Assembly (NCBI RefSeq): GCF_027947595.1 | Contig: NZ_CP116257.1 | Span: 6,012,001 to 6,076,000, forward strand | DNA length: 64,000 nt | Direction: 5' to 3' | Origin: Streptomyces lienomycini | GTDB lineage: Bacteria; Actinomycetota; Actinomycetes; Streptomycetales; Streptomycetaceae | Part shown: positions 42,911-51,237 of the stretch, one piece after another | Layout: each line of letters begins with the position of its first letter | Position numbering within the stretch: the first letter of the stretch is position 1 | Translations under genes and position numbers: made by a program | The notes under the pieces: generated by a model | The model's input: the letters and a program-made list of their open reading frames with translations, nothing else | Told to the model about the DNA's origin: nothing | The model's database searches: none

Positions 42911-43693
42911 GTGCTCAGGTCCCCCTCCCCCGACGGTCTCCGTTTCGCTTTCGGCACGCTCACCGTGCTCCCGGTCAGGGTGACCCGCTGGGACCGGGAC
43001 GCGGCACGCGCCGGCATGCTGTGCGCTCCGCTGGCCGGGCTGGCCGTGGGCGCCGTCGCCGCCGCCGTCGGGCTCCTGCTGCTGTTCCTCGGCGCGGGGA
43101 GCCTGCTCGCCGCGGTCGCCACGGCCGCCGTACCCGCCGTGCTGACCCGCGGGCTGCACCTGGACGGGCTGGCCGACACCGCCGACGGCCTGGGCAGCGG
43201 CAAGCCCGCCGAGGACGCCCTGCGGATCATGAAGCAGTCCGACATCGGACCGTTCGGCGTGCTCACCCTGCTGTTCACGCTGCTCGCCCAGGTGGCCGCG
43301 CTCGCCCAGGCCTACGACGGCTCGTGGGCGCGGGGCGCGATCGCCGCCGCCGTGTCGGCGACGGCGGCCCGGCTGGCGCTCACGACGGCGGCCCGGGCCG
43401 GGGTGCCCGCCGCCCGTCCGCAGGGGCTGGGCGCGGCGGTCGCCGGGGTGGTCCCGGCCGGCGGGGCGCTGGCCGCCGGCGCGGCGGTCGCCCTGGCGGG
43501 TGCGGCCGCGGGCGCGTACCTGGGCCCGTACGACGTCCTGCGCACGGTGCTCGCCGTCGTGTGCGCGATCGCCGTCGCCGAACTGCTGCTGCGGCACTGC
43601 GTCCGTCGCTTCGGCGGCGTCACGGGCGACGTCTTCGGCGCCGTCGCGGAGACGGCGGCCACGACCGCGCTGGTCGTCCTGGTCATGGGCTGA
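42911..43693 (+). CDS. cobS: Adenosylcobinamide-GDP ribazoletransferase (cobalamin synthase)
   Basis: The 260-aa membrane enzyme joins AdoCbi-GDP (from CobU) with alpha-ribazole (from CobT). Family markers are FAFGTLTVLPVR, the metal-binding LHLDGLADTADGLGSGKPAEDALRIMKQSDIGPFGV, and GVTGDVFGAVAETAATTALV. Its helices are Ala/Val-rich, as in Streptomyces homologues. It starts at GTG 42911. The cobU, cobT and cobS order gives a complete nucleotide-loop assembly set, implying salvage or late-stage B12 synthesis encoded here. Confidence 0.95.
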   Translation: MLRSPSPDGLRFAFGTLTVLPVRVTRWDRDAARAGMLCAPLAGLAVGAVAAAVGLLLLFLGAGSLLAAVATAAVPAVLTRGLHLDGLADTADGLGSGKPAEDALRIMKQSDIGPFGVLTLLFTLLAQVAALAQAYDGSWARGAIAAAVSATAARLALTTAARAGVPAARPQGLGAAVAGVVPAGGALAAGAAVALAGAAAGAYLGPYDVLRTVLAVVCAIAVAELLLRHCVRRFGGVTGDVFGAVAETAATTALVVLVMG

Positions 43694-43717
43694 GCCCGGG
43701 GGTCGGGCCCGAGGGCC

Positions 43718-44530
43718 TCAGCAGGCCTCCCGCCACGCGTCGAGTTCGTACTTCTTCAGCATCGAACTGAGCCGCAGCTCGCGGGAGTCGGCGCAGAAGC
43801 GTTCGGTCGGCAGCTCGTACTCGACGTGGAAGACCGCCTTGTCCGCGTCGGTGAACGGCTTGTTGTCGGCGCACTCGCCGTACTGGGCGCACTGCTCGTT
43901 GACGGCGAAGTCGAAGTCGTCCACCAGGTCCGGGATCTGGTCCAGGTCGTTCTTCAGGCCGACGGCCATCCCCCGGTCGTGGGCGAGCTTCGCGATCAGC
44001 CGGTTGTAGCGGAGCTGGTCGTCGGCGGTGAGCGGGAAGCCGGTCTCGTTCTTGTAGCCGTCCATGTTGTCCGGCTCGACCGCGTCGAAGCCCTTCTCGC
44101 GGCACATGTCGAGGCGTTTGGCCATCAGCGGCTCCAGGACCTCGGTCGCGCGGATGTCGAGCCAGCGCTCGCCCTCCCAGCCGTTGCCCTTGCCGAGCAC
44201 CGACCGGGGGAACTCCTCCGCGTCCGGGCGGAAGTCCTCCCAGGCGCCGGTGGAGAGGTAGCAGATGACCTTGCGGCCGTCGTCGTGCAGTTCCGCCACC
44301 GCGGACTCGGGGTGGTCGAAGCCGTCGATGTCGTAGACCGGCACGTCGACGGAGGTGTCCAGTCTGCCGCTGAGCTGCCACTGCCAGGCGGTGCCGGGCC
44401 GCGGCCGCCAGTGGTCGCCGGCGCTCGCCCCGTCGGCCTCCCGGTCGGGGCTCGCCCCGTCGTCGGGTGACGACGCGCAGCCCCCGAGCAGCAGCAGGAG
44501 AAGGGCTGTCGACAGGACCGGGCGTCTCAC
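43718..44530 (-). CDS. GH114-like (endo-alpha-1,4-polygalactosaminidase type) lipoprotein
   Basis: The 270-aa product has a signal peptide ending at lipobox LLLLGGC and a TIM-barrel of the TM1410/GH114 type: WQWQLSGRLDTSVDVPVYDIDGFD, KVICYLSTGAWEDFRPDA, WLDIR, GFDAVEPDNMDGY (acidic catalytic candidates) and AVGLKNDLDQIPDLVDDFDFAVNEQC. Family members cleave galactosamine-containing polymers of biofilm or spore matrices. The target here, perhaps own or foreign galactosaminogalactan-like polymers, is inferred. GGAG lies 8 nt before the GTG start. Confidence 0.85.
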   Translation of the reverse strand: MRRPVLSTALLLLLLGGCASSPDDGASPDREADGASAGDHWRPRPGTAWQWQLSGRLDTSVDVPVYDIDGFDHPESAVAELHDDGRKVICYLSTGAWEDFRPDAEEFPRSVLGKGNGWEGERWLDIRATEVLEPLMAKRLDMCREKGFDAVEPDNMDGYKNETGFPLTADDQLRYNRLIAKLAHDRGMAVGLKNDLDQIPDLVDDFDFAVNEQCAQYGECADNKPFTDADKAVFHVEYELPTERFCADSRELRLSSMLKKYELDAWREAC

Positions 44531-44783
44531 GGGGCGTGCTCCAGGTGCGGGGGGGGGGCGTTGGTTATGGCCCGGGAATGATCTCCCATCCGGGGCCCCG
44601 CGCGGAAAACCGCGGCACCGCGGGAGCGAGTGGGGGCGGGTGCGAGCGTAGGCTCGTGCCGGGTGTTCGCCTGCCCAGGCGGAGACCGCATCGCAGGAGG
44701 GATCTAGGGTCGGTTGTCGGGCCCGGTCGACCCACCCGCATTCGGCCACACAAGATTTCATACGGAAGCGAGATTTCACCACC

Positions 44784-46316
44784 GTGACTGCTCTCACTCT
44801 CAGCACCGCCGCGGCGCCCGGCCTGCGGGCCGACGCGATCGTGATCGGTGTCGCCAAGGGCGCCGAAGGCCCGGTCGTCGCACCGGGCGCCGAGGCCGTG
44901 GACAAGGCGTACGACGGCCGGCTCGCCGGCGTCCTGGAGACCCTCGGTGCCTCCGGCGCCGAGGGCGAGGTGACGAAGCTGCCCGCGCCGTCCGGCTTCA
45001 AGGCACCCGTCGTGCTGGCGGTGGGCCTGGGCGCCGAGCCCGAGGCGGACGCCGGTTACGACGCCGAGGCGCTGCGCAGGGCCGCCGGCGCGGCCGCCCG
45101 CGCGCTGGCCGGCGCCAAGAAGGCCGCCTTCGCCCTCCCGCTCGCCGACGCCGCCGACGCGGGCGTCGTGGGCGAGGGCGTGCTGCTCGGCGCGTACTCC
45201 TTCGACGCCTACAAGGAGTCCAAGGACGCCAAGGGTGCCAAGGCCAAGAACGGCAAGGGCCCGCTGGCGGAGGCCGCGCTGCTCGGCGGCAAGCCCCGCG
45301 ACAAGGCGTTCAAGGCGGCGATCGAGCGTGCCGCGGCCGTCGCCGAGGAGCTGAACCGCGCCCGCGACCTGGTCAACACCCCGCCGAACGACCTCAACCC
45401 GGAGGCGTTCGCGGCGGTGGCGCAGGCCGCCGCCAAGGAGCACGGCATCAAGGTGCAGGTGCTCGACGAGAAGGCGCTCACCAAGGGCGGCTACGGCGGC
45501 ATCCTCGGCGTCGGCGTCGGTTCGGCGTCGGGTCCGCGGCTGGTGAAGCTGTCGTACACCTCGTCGAAGGCGACGAAGTCCCTGGCCTTCGTCGGCAAGG
45601 GCATCACCTACGACTCGGGCGGCATCTCGCTGAAGCCCGCCGGGCACAACGAGACGATGAAGTGCGACATGGCCGGCGCCGCCGCCGTGTTCGCCGCGGT
45701 GGTCGCCGCCGCGCGTCTGGGCCTGGAGGTCAACGTGACCGGCTGGCTGGCGCTGGCCGAGAACATGCCGTCGGGTTCCGCGACGCGCCCGGGTGACGTG
45801 CTGCGCATGTACAGCGGCAAGACGGTGGAGGTGCTCAACACCGACGCCGAGGGCCGGCTGGTGCTCGCCGACGCGCTGTGGGCGGCCTCGCAGGAGGAGC
45901 CGGACGCGATCATCGACGTGGCGACCCTGACCGGCGCGATGATGCTGGCGCTGGGCAGCCGGACGTACGGCGTCATGGCGAACGACGACGCGTTCCGCTC
46001 CGCGGTGCACGAGGCGGCCGAGGAGGTCGGCGAGCCGGCGTGGCCGATGCCGATGCCGGAGCACCTGCGCAAGGGCCTCGACTCGCCGACCGCGGACATC
46101 GCGAACATGGGCGAGCGGATGGGCGGTGGTCTGGTGGCCGGTCTGTTCCTGCGGGAGTTCGTCGGCGAGGGCATCACCTGGGCGCACCTGGACATCGCGG
46201 GTCCGGCCTTCAACGAGGGCGGGCCGTTCGGGTACACGCCGAAGGGCGGCACAGGTACGGCGGTGCGGACGCTGGTGCGGGTTGCCGAGCTGGCGGCCGC
46301 GGGTGAGCTGGGCTAG
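44784..46316 (+). CDS. pepA: Leucyl aminopeptidase (M17)
   Basis: This 510-aa enzyme is a cytosolic hexameric di-zinc exopeptidase. The N-terminal macro-like domain (1-180) is followed by the catalytic domain with FVGKGITYDSGGISLKP (metal-ligand Lys and Asp), MKCDMAGAAAV and the signature NTDAEGRLVLADAL. The GTG start follows an AT-rich leader carrying two near-copies of GATTTCA. The gene is monocistronic: a GH114-like gene diverges upstream and a repeat-filled 456-bp gap follows. Confidence 0.96.
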   Translation: MTALTLSTAAAPGLRADAIVIGVAKGAEGPVVAPGAEAVDKAYDGRLAGVLETLGASGAEGEVTKLPAPSGFKAPVVLAVGLGAEPEADAGYDAEALRRAAGAAARALAGAKKAAFALPLADAADAGVVGEGVLLGAYSFDAYKESKDAKGAKAKNGKGPLAEAALLGGKPRDKAFKAAIERAAAVAEELNRARDLVNTPPNDLNPEAFAAVAQAAAKEHGIKVQVLDEKALTKGGYGGILGVGVGSASGPRLVKLSYTSSKATKSLAFVGKGITYDSGGISLKPAGHNETMKCDMAGAAAVFAAVVAAARLGLEVNVTGWLALAENMPSGSATRPGDVLRMYSGKTVEVLNTDAEGRLVLADALWAASQEEPDAIIDVATLTGAMMLALGSRTYGVMANDDAFRSAVHEAAEEVGEPAWPMPMPEHLRKGLDSPTADIANMGERMGGGLVAGLFLREFVGEGITWAHLDIAGPAFNEGGPFGYTPKGGTGTAVRTLVRVAELAAAGELG

Positions 46317-46772
46317 GGGCGCGACCTGGGCTAGGGGCGCCTGAGAGGGTGCCGGGTGCGGGTGACTGCGCGGCCGCGGGTCCGTCGTGGCTTGTCGCGC
46401 AGTTCCCCGCGCCTCTGGGTGGGGTGCCCTCGGCCGGCAGGGCACCCCCGGTCCGGTCGCGTCCACGCGGCGGGGCCGCAGATCGGTACAGCCCCGCGCC
46501 CCTGAGGGGGGATGCCCTGGCCTCGGCCGGCAGGGCACCGTTCGGTCGGGTTCACGTGGCGGAGCCGCTGGTGGTGCGTTCCGCGGGTCGTGCTCAGGTG
46601 AACGTGGGGCGTCTCACACCCCGGCCCGGCGTCTCGTACGGGGTCGACAAGTGCGAAGATGGAGCCCGGCAGGACAGGGCCCACCCAAGGGCCGAGAACA
46701 ATGAGCGGCCGGACACCAGCCGCCGACCGGTCACTGGAGACCGGCGTGGCGCACATGCATGGAGGACGTGAC
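46317..46772. repeat. Intergenic region with two dispersed-repeat copies and the lpd leader
   Basis: Segment 46375-46440 carries CGTCGTGGCTTGTCGCGCAG and TTCCCCGCGCC. Segment 46465-46515 carries CACGCGGCGGGGCCGCAGATC followed by ACAGCCCCGCGCCCCTGAGG. Both match the ends of a repeat family also found near 22300, 23750 and 50880. CTCGGCCGGCAGGGCACC occurs twice (about 46430 and 46522), showing a local duplication. The last 150 bp should hold the lpd promoter, which I could not define. Confidence 0.55.
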
Positions 46773-48161
46773 GTGGCGAACGACGCCAGCACCGTTTTCG
46801 ACCTAGTGATCCTCGGCGGTGGCAGCGGTGGTTACGCCGCGGCCCTGCGCGGGGCGCAGCTGGGCCTGGACGTCGCCCTGATCGAGAAGAACAAGCTGGG
46901 CGGCACCTGCCTGCACAACGGCTGCATTCCCACCAAGGCCCTGCTCCACGCGGGCGAGGTCGCCGACCAGTCCCGCGAGAGCGAGCAGTTCGGCATCAAG
47001 ACGTCCTTCGAGGGCGTCGACATGGCGGGCGTGCACAAGTACAAGGACGAGGTGATCGCCGGCCTGTACAAGGGCCTGCAGGGCCTGGTCGCCTCCCGCA
47101 AGATCACCTACATCGAGGGTGCGGGCCGGCTGTCCTCCCCCACCTCCGTCGACGTCAACGGTCAGCGCGTCGAGGGCCGCCACGTCCTGCTCGCGACCGG
47201 CTCCGTGCCGAAGACGCTGCCGGGCCTGGAGATCGACGGCAACCGGATCATCTCCTCCGACCACGCCCTCACCCTCGACCGCGTGCCGAAGTCCGCGATC
47301 GTCCTGGGCGGCGGCGTCATCGGCGTGGAGTTCGCCTCCGCGTGGAAGTCCTTCGGCACCGAGGTCACGGTCATCGAGGGTCTCAAGCACCTCGTCCCGG
47401 TCGAGGACGAGAACAGCTCCAAGCTCCTGGAGCGCGCCTTCCGCAAGCGGGGCATCAAGTTCAACCTGGGCACCTTCTTCCAGAAGGCCGAGTACACCCA
47501 GGACGGCGTGAAGGTCACCCTCGCCGACGGCAAGGAGTTCGAGGCCGAGGTCCTGCTCGTCGCCATCGGCCGCGGCCCGGTCTCGCAGGGCCTGGGCTAC
47601 GAGGAGGCCGGGGTCGCCATGGACCGCGGCTTCGTCCTCGTCGACGAGTACATGCGGACCAACGTTCCGACGATCTCCGCCGTCGGTGACCTCGCCCCCA
47701 CCCTCCAGCTCGCGCACGTCGGCTTCGCCGAGGGCATCCTGGTGGCGGAGCGGCTCGCCGGCCTGAAGACCGTCCCGGTCGACTACGACGGCGTGCCGCG
47801 GGTGACGTACTGCCACCCGGAGGTCGCCTCCGTCGGCATCACCGAGGCCAAGGCCAAGGAGGTCTACGGCGCGGACAAGGTCGTCTCCATCAAGTTCCCC
47901 CTGGGTGGCAACGGCAAGAGCCGCATCCTGAAGACCGCGGGCGAGATCAAGCTCGTCCAGGTCAAGGACGGGGCCGTGGTCGGCGTCCACATGGTCGGCG
48001 ACCGTATGGGTGAGCAGGTCGGCGAGGCGCAGCTGATCTACAACTGGGAGGCGCTGCCCGCCGAGGTGGCCCAGCTCATCCACGCCCACCCGACGCAGAA
48101 CGAGGCGCTCGGCGAGGCCCACCTGGCGCTGGCCGGCAAGCCGCTCCACATGCACGACTGA
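46773..48161 (+). CDS. lpd: Dihydrolipoyl dehydrogenase (E3)
   Basis: The 462-aa flavoprotein reoxidises dihydrolipoamide in 2-oxo-acid dehydrogenase complexes. FAD is bound by LVILGGGSGGYAAALRGAQLG. The redox disulfide is Cys46/Cys51 in GGTCLHNGCIPTKA, NAD is bound by VLGGGVIGVEFASAW, and the C-terminal active-site base is in HAHPTQNEALGEA. GTG 46773 has GGAGG 7 nt upstream. sucB starts 64 bp downstream, so the E3 and E2 genes form a likely operon. Confidence 0.96.
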   Translation: MANDASTVFDLVILGGGSGGYAAALRGAQLGLDVALIEKNKLGGTCLHNGCIPTKALLHAGEVADQSRESEQFGIKTSFEGVDMAGVHKYKDEVIAGLYKGLQGLVASRKITYIEGAGRLSSPTSVDVNGQRVEGRHVLLATGSVPKTLPGLEIDGNRIISSDHALTLDRVPKSAIVLGGGVIGVEFASAWKSFGTEVTVIEGLKHLVPVEDENSSKLLERAFRKRGIKFNLGTFFQKAEYTQDGVKVTLADGKEFEAEVLLVAIGRGPVSQGLGYEEAGVAMDRGFVLVDEYMRTNVPTISAVGDLAPTLQLAHVGFAEGILVAERLAGLKTVPVDYDGVPRVTYCHPEVASVGITEAKAKEVYGADKVVSIKFPLGGNGKSRILKTAGEIKLVQVKDGAVVGVHMVGDRMGEQVGEAQLIYNWEALPAEVAQLIHAHPTQNEALGEAHLALAGKPLHMHD

Positions 48162-48225
48162 CCGCTTCGGTCTTCGGGCGCGACGACACAGACTTCCGCA
48201 ATTTTCGTAAGGAGCAACCGAAACC

Positions 48226-49998
48226 ATGGCGGTTTCCGTAACCCTTCCGGCGCTCGGCGAGAGCGTCACCGAGGGCACCGTCACCCGTTGGCTGAAGGCC
48301 GAGGGTGAGCGCGTCGAGGCCGACGAGCCGTTGCTCGAGGTCTCGACCGACAAGGTCGACACCGAGATCCCGGCCCCGGCCTCGGGCGTGCTGTCGTCCA
48401 TCAAGGTCGCCGAGGACGAGACCGTCGAGGTCGGTGCCGAGCTGGCGCTGATCGACGACGGCAGCGGCGCCCCGGCCGCCGAGCAGGCCCCGCAGGCCGA
48501 GCAGGCCGCCGAGCCCGCTCCCGAGCCCGCCGCCGCCGCCCCGTCCACCGAGCAGGCCGCCCCGGCGCCCGCTCCCACCGCCGACGCCGCCGCCGGTGGC
48601 TCCGCGGAGGGCACGGACGTGGTCCTGCCCGCGCTCGGCGAGTCCGTCACCGAGGGCACCGTCACCCGCTGGCTGAAGTCGGTCGGTGACAGCGTCGAGG
48701 AGGACGAGCCGCTGCTCGAGGTGTCGACGGACAAGGTCGACACCGAGATCCCGGCGCCCGCGTCCGGCACGCTGCTGGAGATCGTGGTCGGCGAGGACGA
48801 GACCGCCGAGGTCGGCGCGAAGCTCGCCGTCATCGGTGCGGCGGGTGCCGCTCCGGCGGCTGCCCCGGCCCCGGCGGCTCCGGCCGCCCCGGCCCAGCCC
48901 GAGCCCACCCCGGCTCCGGCTCCGGCCGCTCCGGCTCCCGCGCAGGCCGCCCCGGCTCCGGCCGCTCCTGCCCCGCAGGCGCCGCCGGCTCCCGCCCCGC
49001 AGCCCGCCGCCCCGGCGCCCGCGCCGGCCCCGGCCGCCGCTCCGGCCGCCGCGCAGCCGGTGGACGACGGCGCGTACGTCACCCCGCTGGTGCGCAAGCT
49101 CGCCGCCGAGAACGGCGTGGACCTGTCCACCGTCAAGGGCACCGGCGTCGGCGGCCGCATCCGCAAGCAGGATGTCACCGCCGCCGCCGAGGCCGCGAAG
49201 GCCGCCGCCCCGGCTCCGGCCGCCGCTGCCGCCGCCGCGCCCGCCGCGAAGAAGGCCCCCGTCCTGGAGGCCTCCCCGCTGCGTGGCCAGACCGTCAAGA
49301 TGCCGCGCATCCGCAAGGTCATCGGCGACAACATGGTCAAGGCGCTGCACGAGCAGGCGCAGCTGTCGTCGGTCGTCGAGGTCGACGTCACCCGGCTGAT
49401 GAAGCTGCGCGCCCGCGCCAAGGACGGGTTCGCCGCGCGCGAGGGCGTCAAGCTCTCGCCGATGCCGTTCTTCGTCAAGGCCGCGGCCCAGGCGCTGAAG
49501 GCGCACGCGCCGGTCAACGCCAAGATCAACGAGGCCGAGGGGACCATCACCTACTTCGACACCGAGAACATCGGTATCGCGGTGGACTCCGAGAAGGGCC
49601 TGATGACCCCGGTCATCAAGAACGCCGGGGACCTGAACCTGGCCGGCATCGCCAAGGCGACCGCCGACCTGGCGGGCAAGGTGCGGGCCAGCAGGATCAG
49701 CCCGGACGAGCTGGCCGGTGCGACCTTCACCATCAGCAACACCGGTTCGCGCGGCGCGCTGTTCGACACGATCATCGTGCCGCCGGGCCAGGTCGCCATC
49801 CTCGGCATCGGCGCCACGGTCAAGCGCCCGGCCGTCATCGAGACGGAGGAGGGCACGGTCATCGGCGTCCGCGACATGACGTACCTGACCCTGTCCTACG
49901 ACCACCGTCTGGTGGACGGCGCCGACGCCGCCCGCTACCTGACGTCGGTCAAGGCGATCCTGGAGGCGGGCGAGTTCGAGGTCGAGCTCGGCCTGTAG
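48226..49998 (+). CDS. sucB: 2-oxo-acid dehydrogenase E2 (dihydrolipoamide acyltransferase) with two lipoyl domains
   Basis: The product is 590 aa. Two nearly identical lipoyl domains (about 1-80 and 130-205) carry lipoyl-lysines Lys43 and Lys170 in [12 protein letters not shown]. Long Ala/Pro linkers (about 82-125 and 205-280) connect to a peripheral-subunit-binding domain (about 285-325, [20 protein letters not shown]). The catalytic domain ends with [16 protein letters not shown], which includes the His/Asp pair. In actinobacteria one E2 can serve both pyruvate and 2-oxoglutarate complexes, fitting its location between lpd and aceE. AAGGAG precedes the ATG. The repeated lipoyl DNA could recombine. 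Confidence 0.95.
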   Translation: MAVSVTLPALGESVTEGTVTRWLKAEGERVEADEPLLEVSTDKVDTEIPAPASGVLSSIKVAEDETVEVGAELALIDDGSGAPAAEQAPQAEQAAEPAPEPAAAAPSTEQAAPAPAPTADAAAGGSAEGTDVVLPALGESVTEGTVTRWLKSVGDSVEEDEPLLEVSTDKVDTEIPAPASGTLLEIVVGEDETAEVGAKLAVIGAAGAAPAAAPAPAAPAAPAQPEPTPAPAPAAPAPAQAAPAPAAPAPQAPPAPAPQPAAPAPAPAPAAAPAAAQPVDDGAYVTPLVRKLAAENGVDLSTVKGTGVGGRIRKQDVTAAAEAAKAAAPAPAAAAAAAPAAKKAPVLEASPLRGQTVKMPRIRKVIGDNMVKALHEQAQLSSVVEVDVTRLMKLRARAKDGFAAREGVKLSPMPFFVKAAAQALKAHAPVNAKINEAEGTITYFDTENIGIAVDSEKGLMTPVIKNAGDLNLAGIAKATADLAGKVRASRISPDELAGATFTISNTGSRGALFDTIIVPPGQVAILGIGATVKRPAVIETEEGTVIGVRDMTYLTLSYDHRLVDGADAARYLTSVKAILEAGEFEVELGL

Positions 49999-50024
49999 TC
50001 TCCCCCGCCAGAGGGCCTGTACGG

Positions 50025-50056
50025 TGCCCCCGCCCGGAACTTCCCGGGCGGGGGCA
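50025..50056 (+). terminator. Hairpin terminator after sucB
   Basis: A perfect 13-bp stem, TGCCCCCGCCCGG with CCGGGCGGGGGCA, and a 6-nt loop lie 26 bp past the sucB stop, closing the lpd-sucB unit. Confidence 0.85.
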
Positions 50057-50150
50057 TCGTCGTGTTCCGGCCGGGGCACGCTGTGTAAGTCTCGTCTCAC
50101 CTGCGTAAAAGCGCCCCCATGCGCCCTTCCCGCCCACCGTGACGGCCGTA

Positions 50151-50162
50151 TTGTCTAGACGT
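50151..50162. promoter_or_regulatory. Putative GntR-type operator TTGTCTAGACGT
   Basis: A perfect GTCTAGAC palindrome lies 46 bp upstream of the FCD-family GntR gene. FCD/FadR-type regulators commonly bind T-x-GT...AC-x-A palindromes, so autoregulation is plausible. No footprint evidence is available. Confidence 0.45.
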
Positions 50163-50207
50163 CAGCCGCCCCAGGGGTCCGAAGGGGACCCTCCCGAAGG
50201 AGCTCCC

Positions 50208-50831
50208 ATGACCGCGCCCGTCGTCCACTCGCTGCGCGAACAGATCCGCGAGCACATCCTGGAAGGGATCATCAGCGGACGCTGGCAGCCGGGCGAGCGG
50301 ATCGTGGAGCGCCGGATCGCCACGGAGCTGGAGGTCAGCCAGACGCCGGTCCGCGAGGCGCTGCGGGAGCTGGAGTCGCTGCGGCTGATCGAGTCGGCGC
50401 CGAACAAGGGCGTACGGGTGCGGAACCTGACCGCGGCGGACCTGGAGGAGAGCTATCCGGTCCGGGCGGGCCTGGAGGCGATCGCGGCGGAACTGGCGGC
50501 GGAGCGGCTGGCGCAGGACTGCTCGGCGCTGGAACCGCACGTCGCCGCCCTGTACGCGGCCGACCGCGCGTCCGACGGGACGGGCCAGGTGCGGCACACG
50601 GTGGGCTTCCACCGGGAGCTGGTGCGGGCGGCGGGCAACTCGGTGCTGCTGCACACGTGGGAGGGGCTGGGGATCGAGGTCTTCACGGCCCTGTCGATAC
50701 GGTGGCTGGGCACGGTGCAGCAGTCGTACGCGGAGGAGCACGAGGAACTGGTCGCGGCCTTCCGCCGCCGGGACCCGCGCATCCCGGAGATCGTCAAGTC
50801 CCACGTCCTGGGCTGCGCGCCGCGCCCCTGA
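50208..50831 (+). CDS. GntR-family transcriptional regulator (FadR/FCD subfamily)
   Basis: The 207-aa product has an N-terminal winged helix (REQIREHILEGIISGRWQPGERIVERRIATELEVSQTPVREALRELESLRLI) and a C-terminal FCD all-helical domain. The FCD metal/carboxylate ligands are seen in VGFHRELVRAAGN and a later His. Members respond to organic acids such as pyruvate or lactate. Its position between sucB and aceE makes control of pyruvate dehydrogenase a good guess. GAAGGAG lies 6 nt before the ATG. Confidence 0.92.
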   Translation: MTAPVVHSLREQIREHILEGIISGRWQPGERIVERRIATELEVSQTPVREALRELESLRLIESAPNKGVRVRNLTAADLEESYPVRAGLEAIAAELAAERLAQDCSALEPHVAALYAADRASDGTGQVRHTVGFHRELVRAAGNSVLLHTWEGLGIEVFTALSIRWLGTVQQSYAEEHEELVAAFRRRDPRIPEIVKSHVLGCAPRP

Positions 50832-50834
50832 CCG

Positions 50835-50945
50835 TCCCGAGGGGCTGCGCCCCTCCCGCGCCCCCGGAGAAGGGCGCAGCCCTTCCAGGGGCGCGGGGCT
50901 GTATCGATATGCGGCTCCGCCGCGTGGGCGCGATCAGCCACACAC
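50835..50945. repeat. Dispersed intergenic repeat with internal stem
   Basis: GGGCTGCGCCC near 50840 and GGGCGCAGCCC near 50872 form a long stem. The segment then continues GGGGCGCGGGGCTGTATCG and GGCTCCGCCGCGTGGGCGCG, the reverse complement of the copy near 46470-46510. It follows the GntR gene and may double as its terminator. Confidence 0.6.
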
Positions 50946-51100
50946 CACCCGCGGACGCCACTCGACCGAACCCCCCGAGCTCATCCGCGCCCACCCCCTC
51001 TCACCTGCACAAACCCCCAACTTCAAGGTCACTCCGTGCCACCGCCGGAGGCACCCCGTGCCGACTTTCTCGTTATCAAGAGGTTTTGCCCCTCAACCCT

Positions 51101-51130
51101 TTGATCGATCATCGATCAGCGAGTTACAGT
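51101..51130 (+). promoter_or_regulatory. aceE promoter with overlapping perfect inverted repeat
   Basis: TTGATC (51101-51106) and TACAGT (51125-51130) are spaced by 18 bp, giving a good housekeeping promoter in an unusually AT-rich pocket. The inverted repeat TGATCGAT-C-ATCGATCA (51102-51118) overlaps the -35 box and spacer, an ideal place for a repressor. The transcript would have a leader of about 100 nt before the aceE ATG. Confidence 0.65.
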
Positions 51131-51237
51131 CACAGACGGGCTTCCACCCAAGCCCCAGCCCTGTCCTGCCAAAGACCTAGGGCACCCCCGAACCCTTGCC
51201 GATGAGGGAACCCCCTTCGACTGAGGAAGGCGGCGAC

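Noticed and set aside
46803..49550. 915-aa minus-strand open frame with Ala/Gly repeats
   Set aside because: It is the antisense image of lpd and of the Ala/Pro linkers of sucB; the repeats come from the lipoyl domains and linkers.
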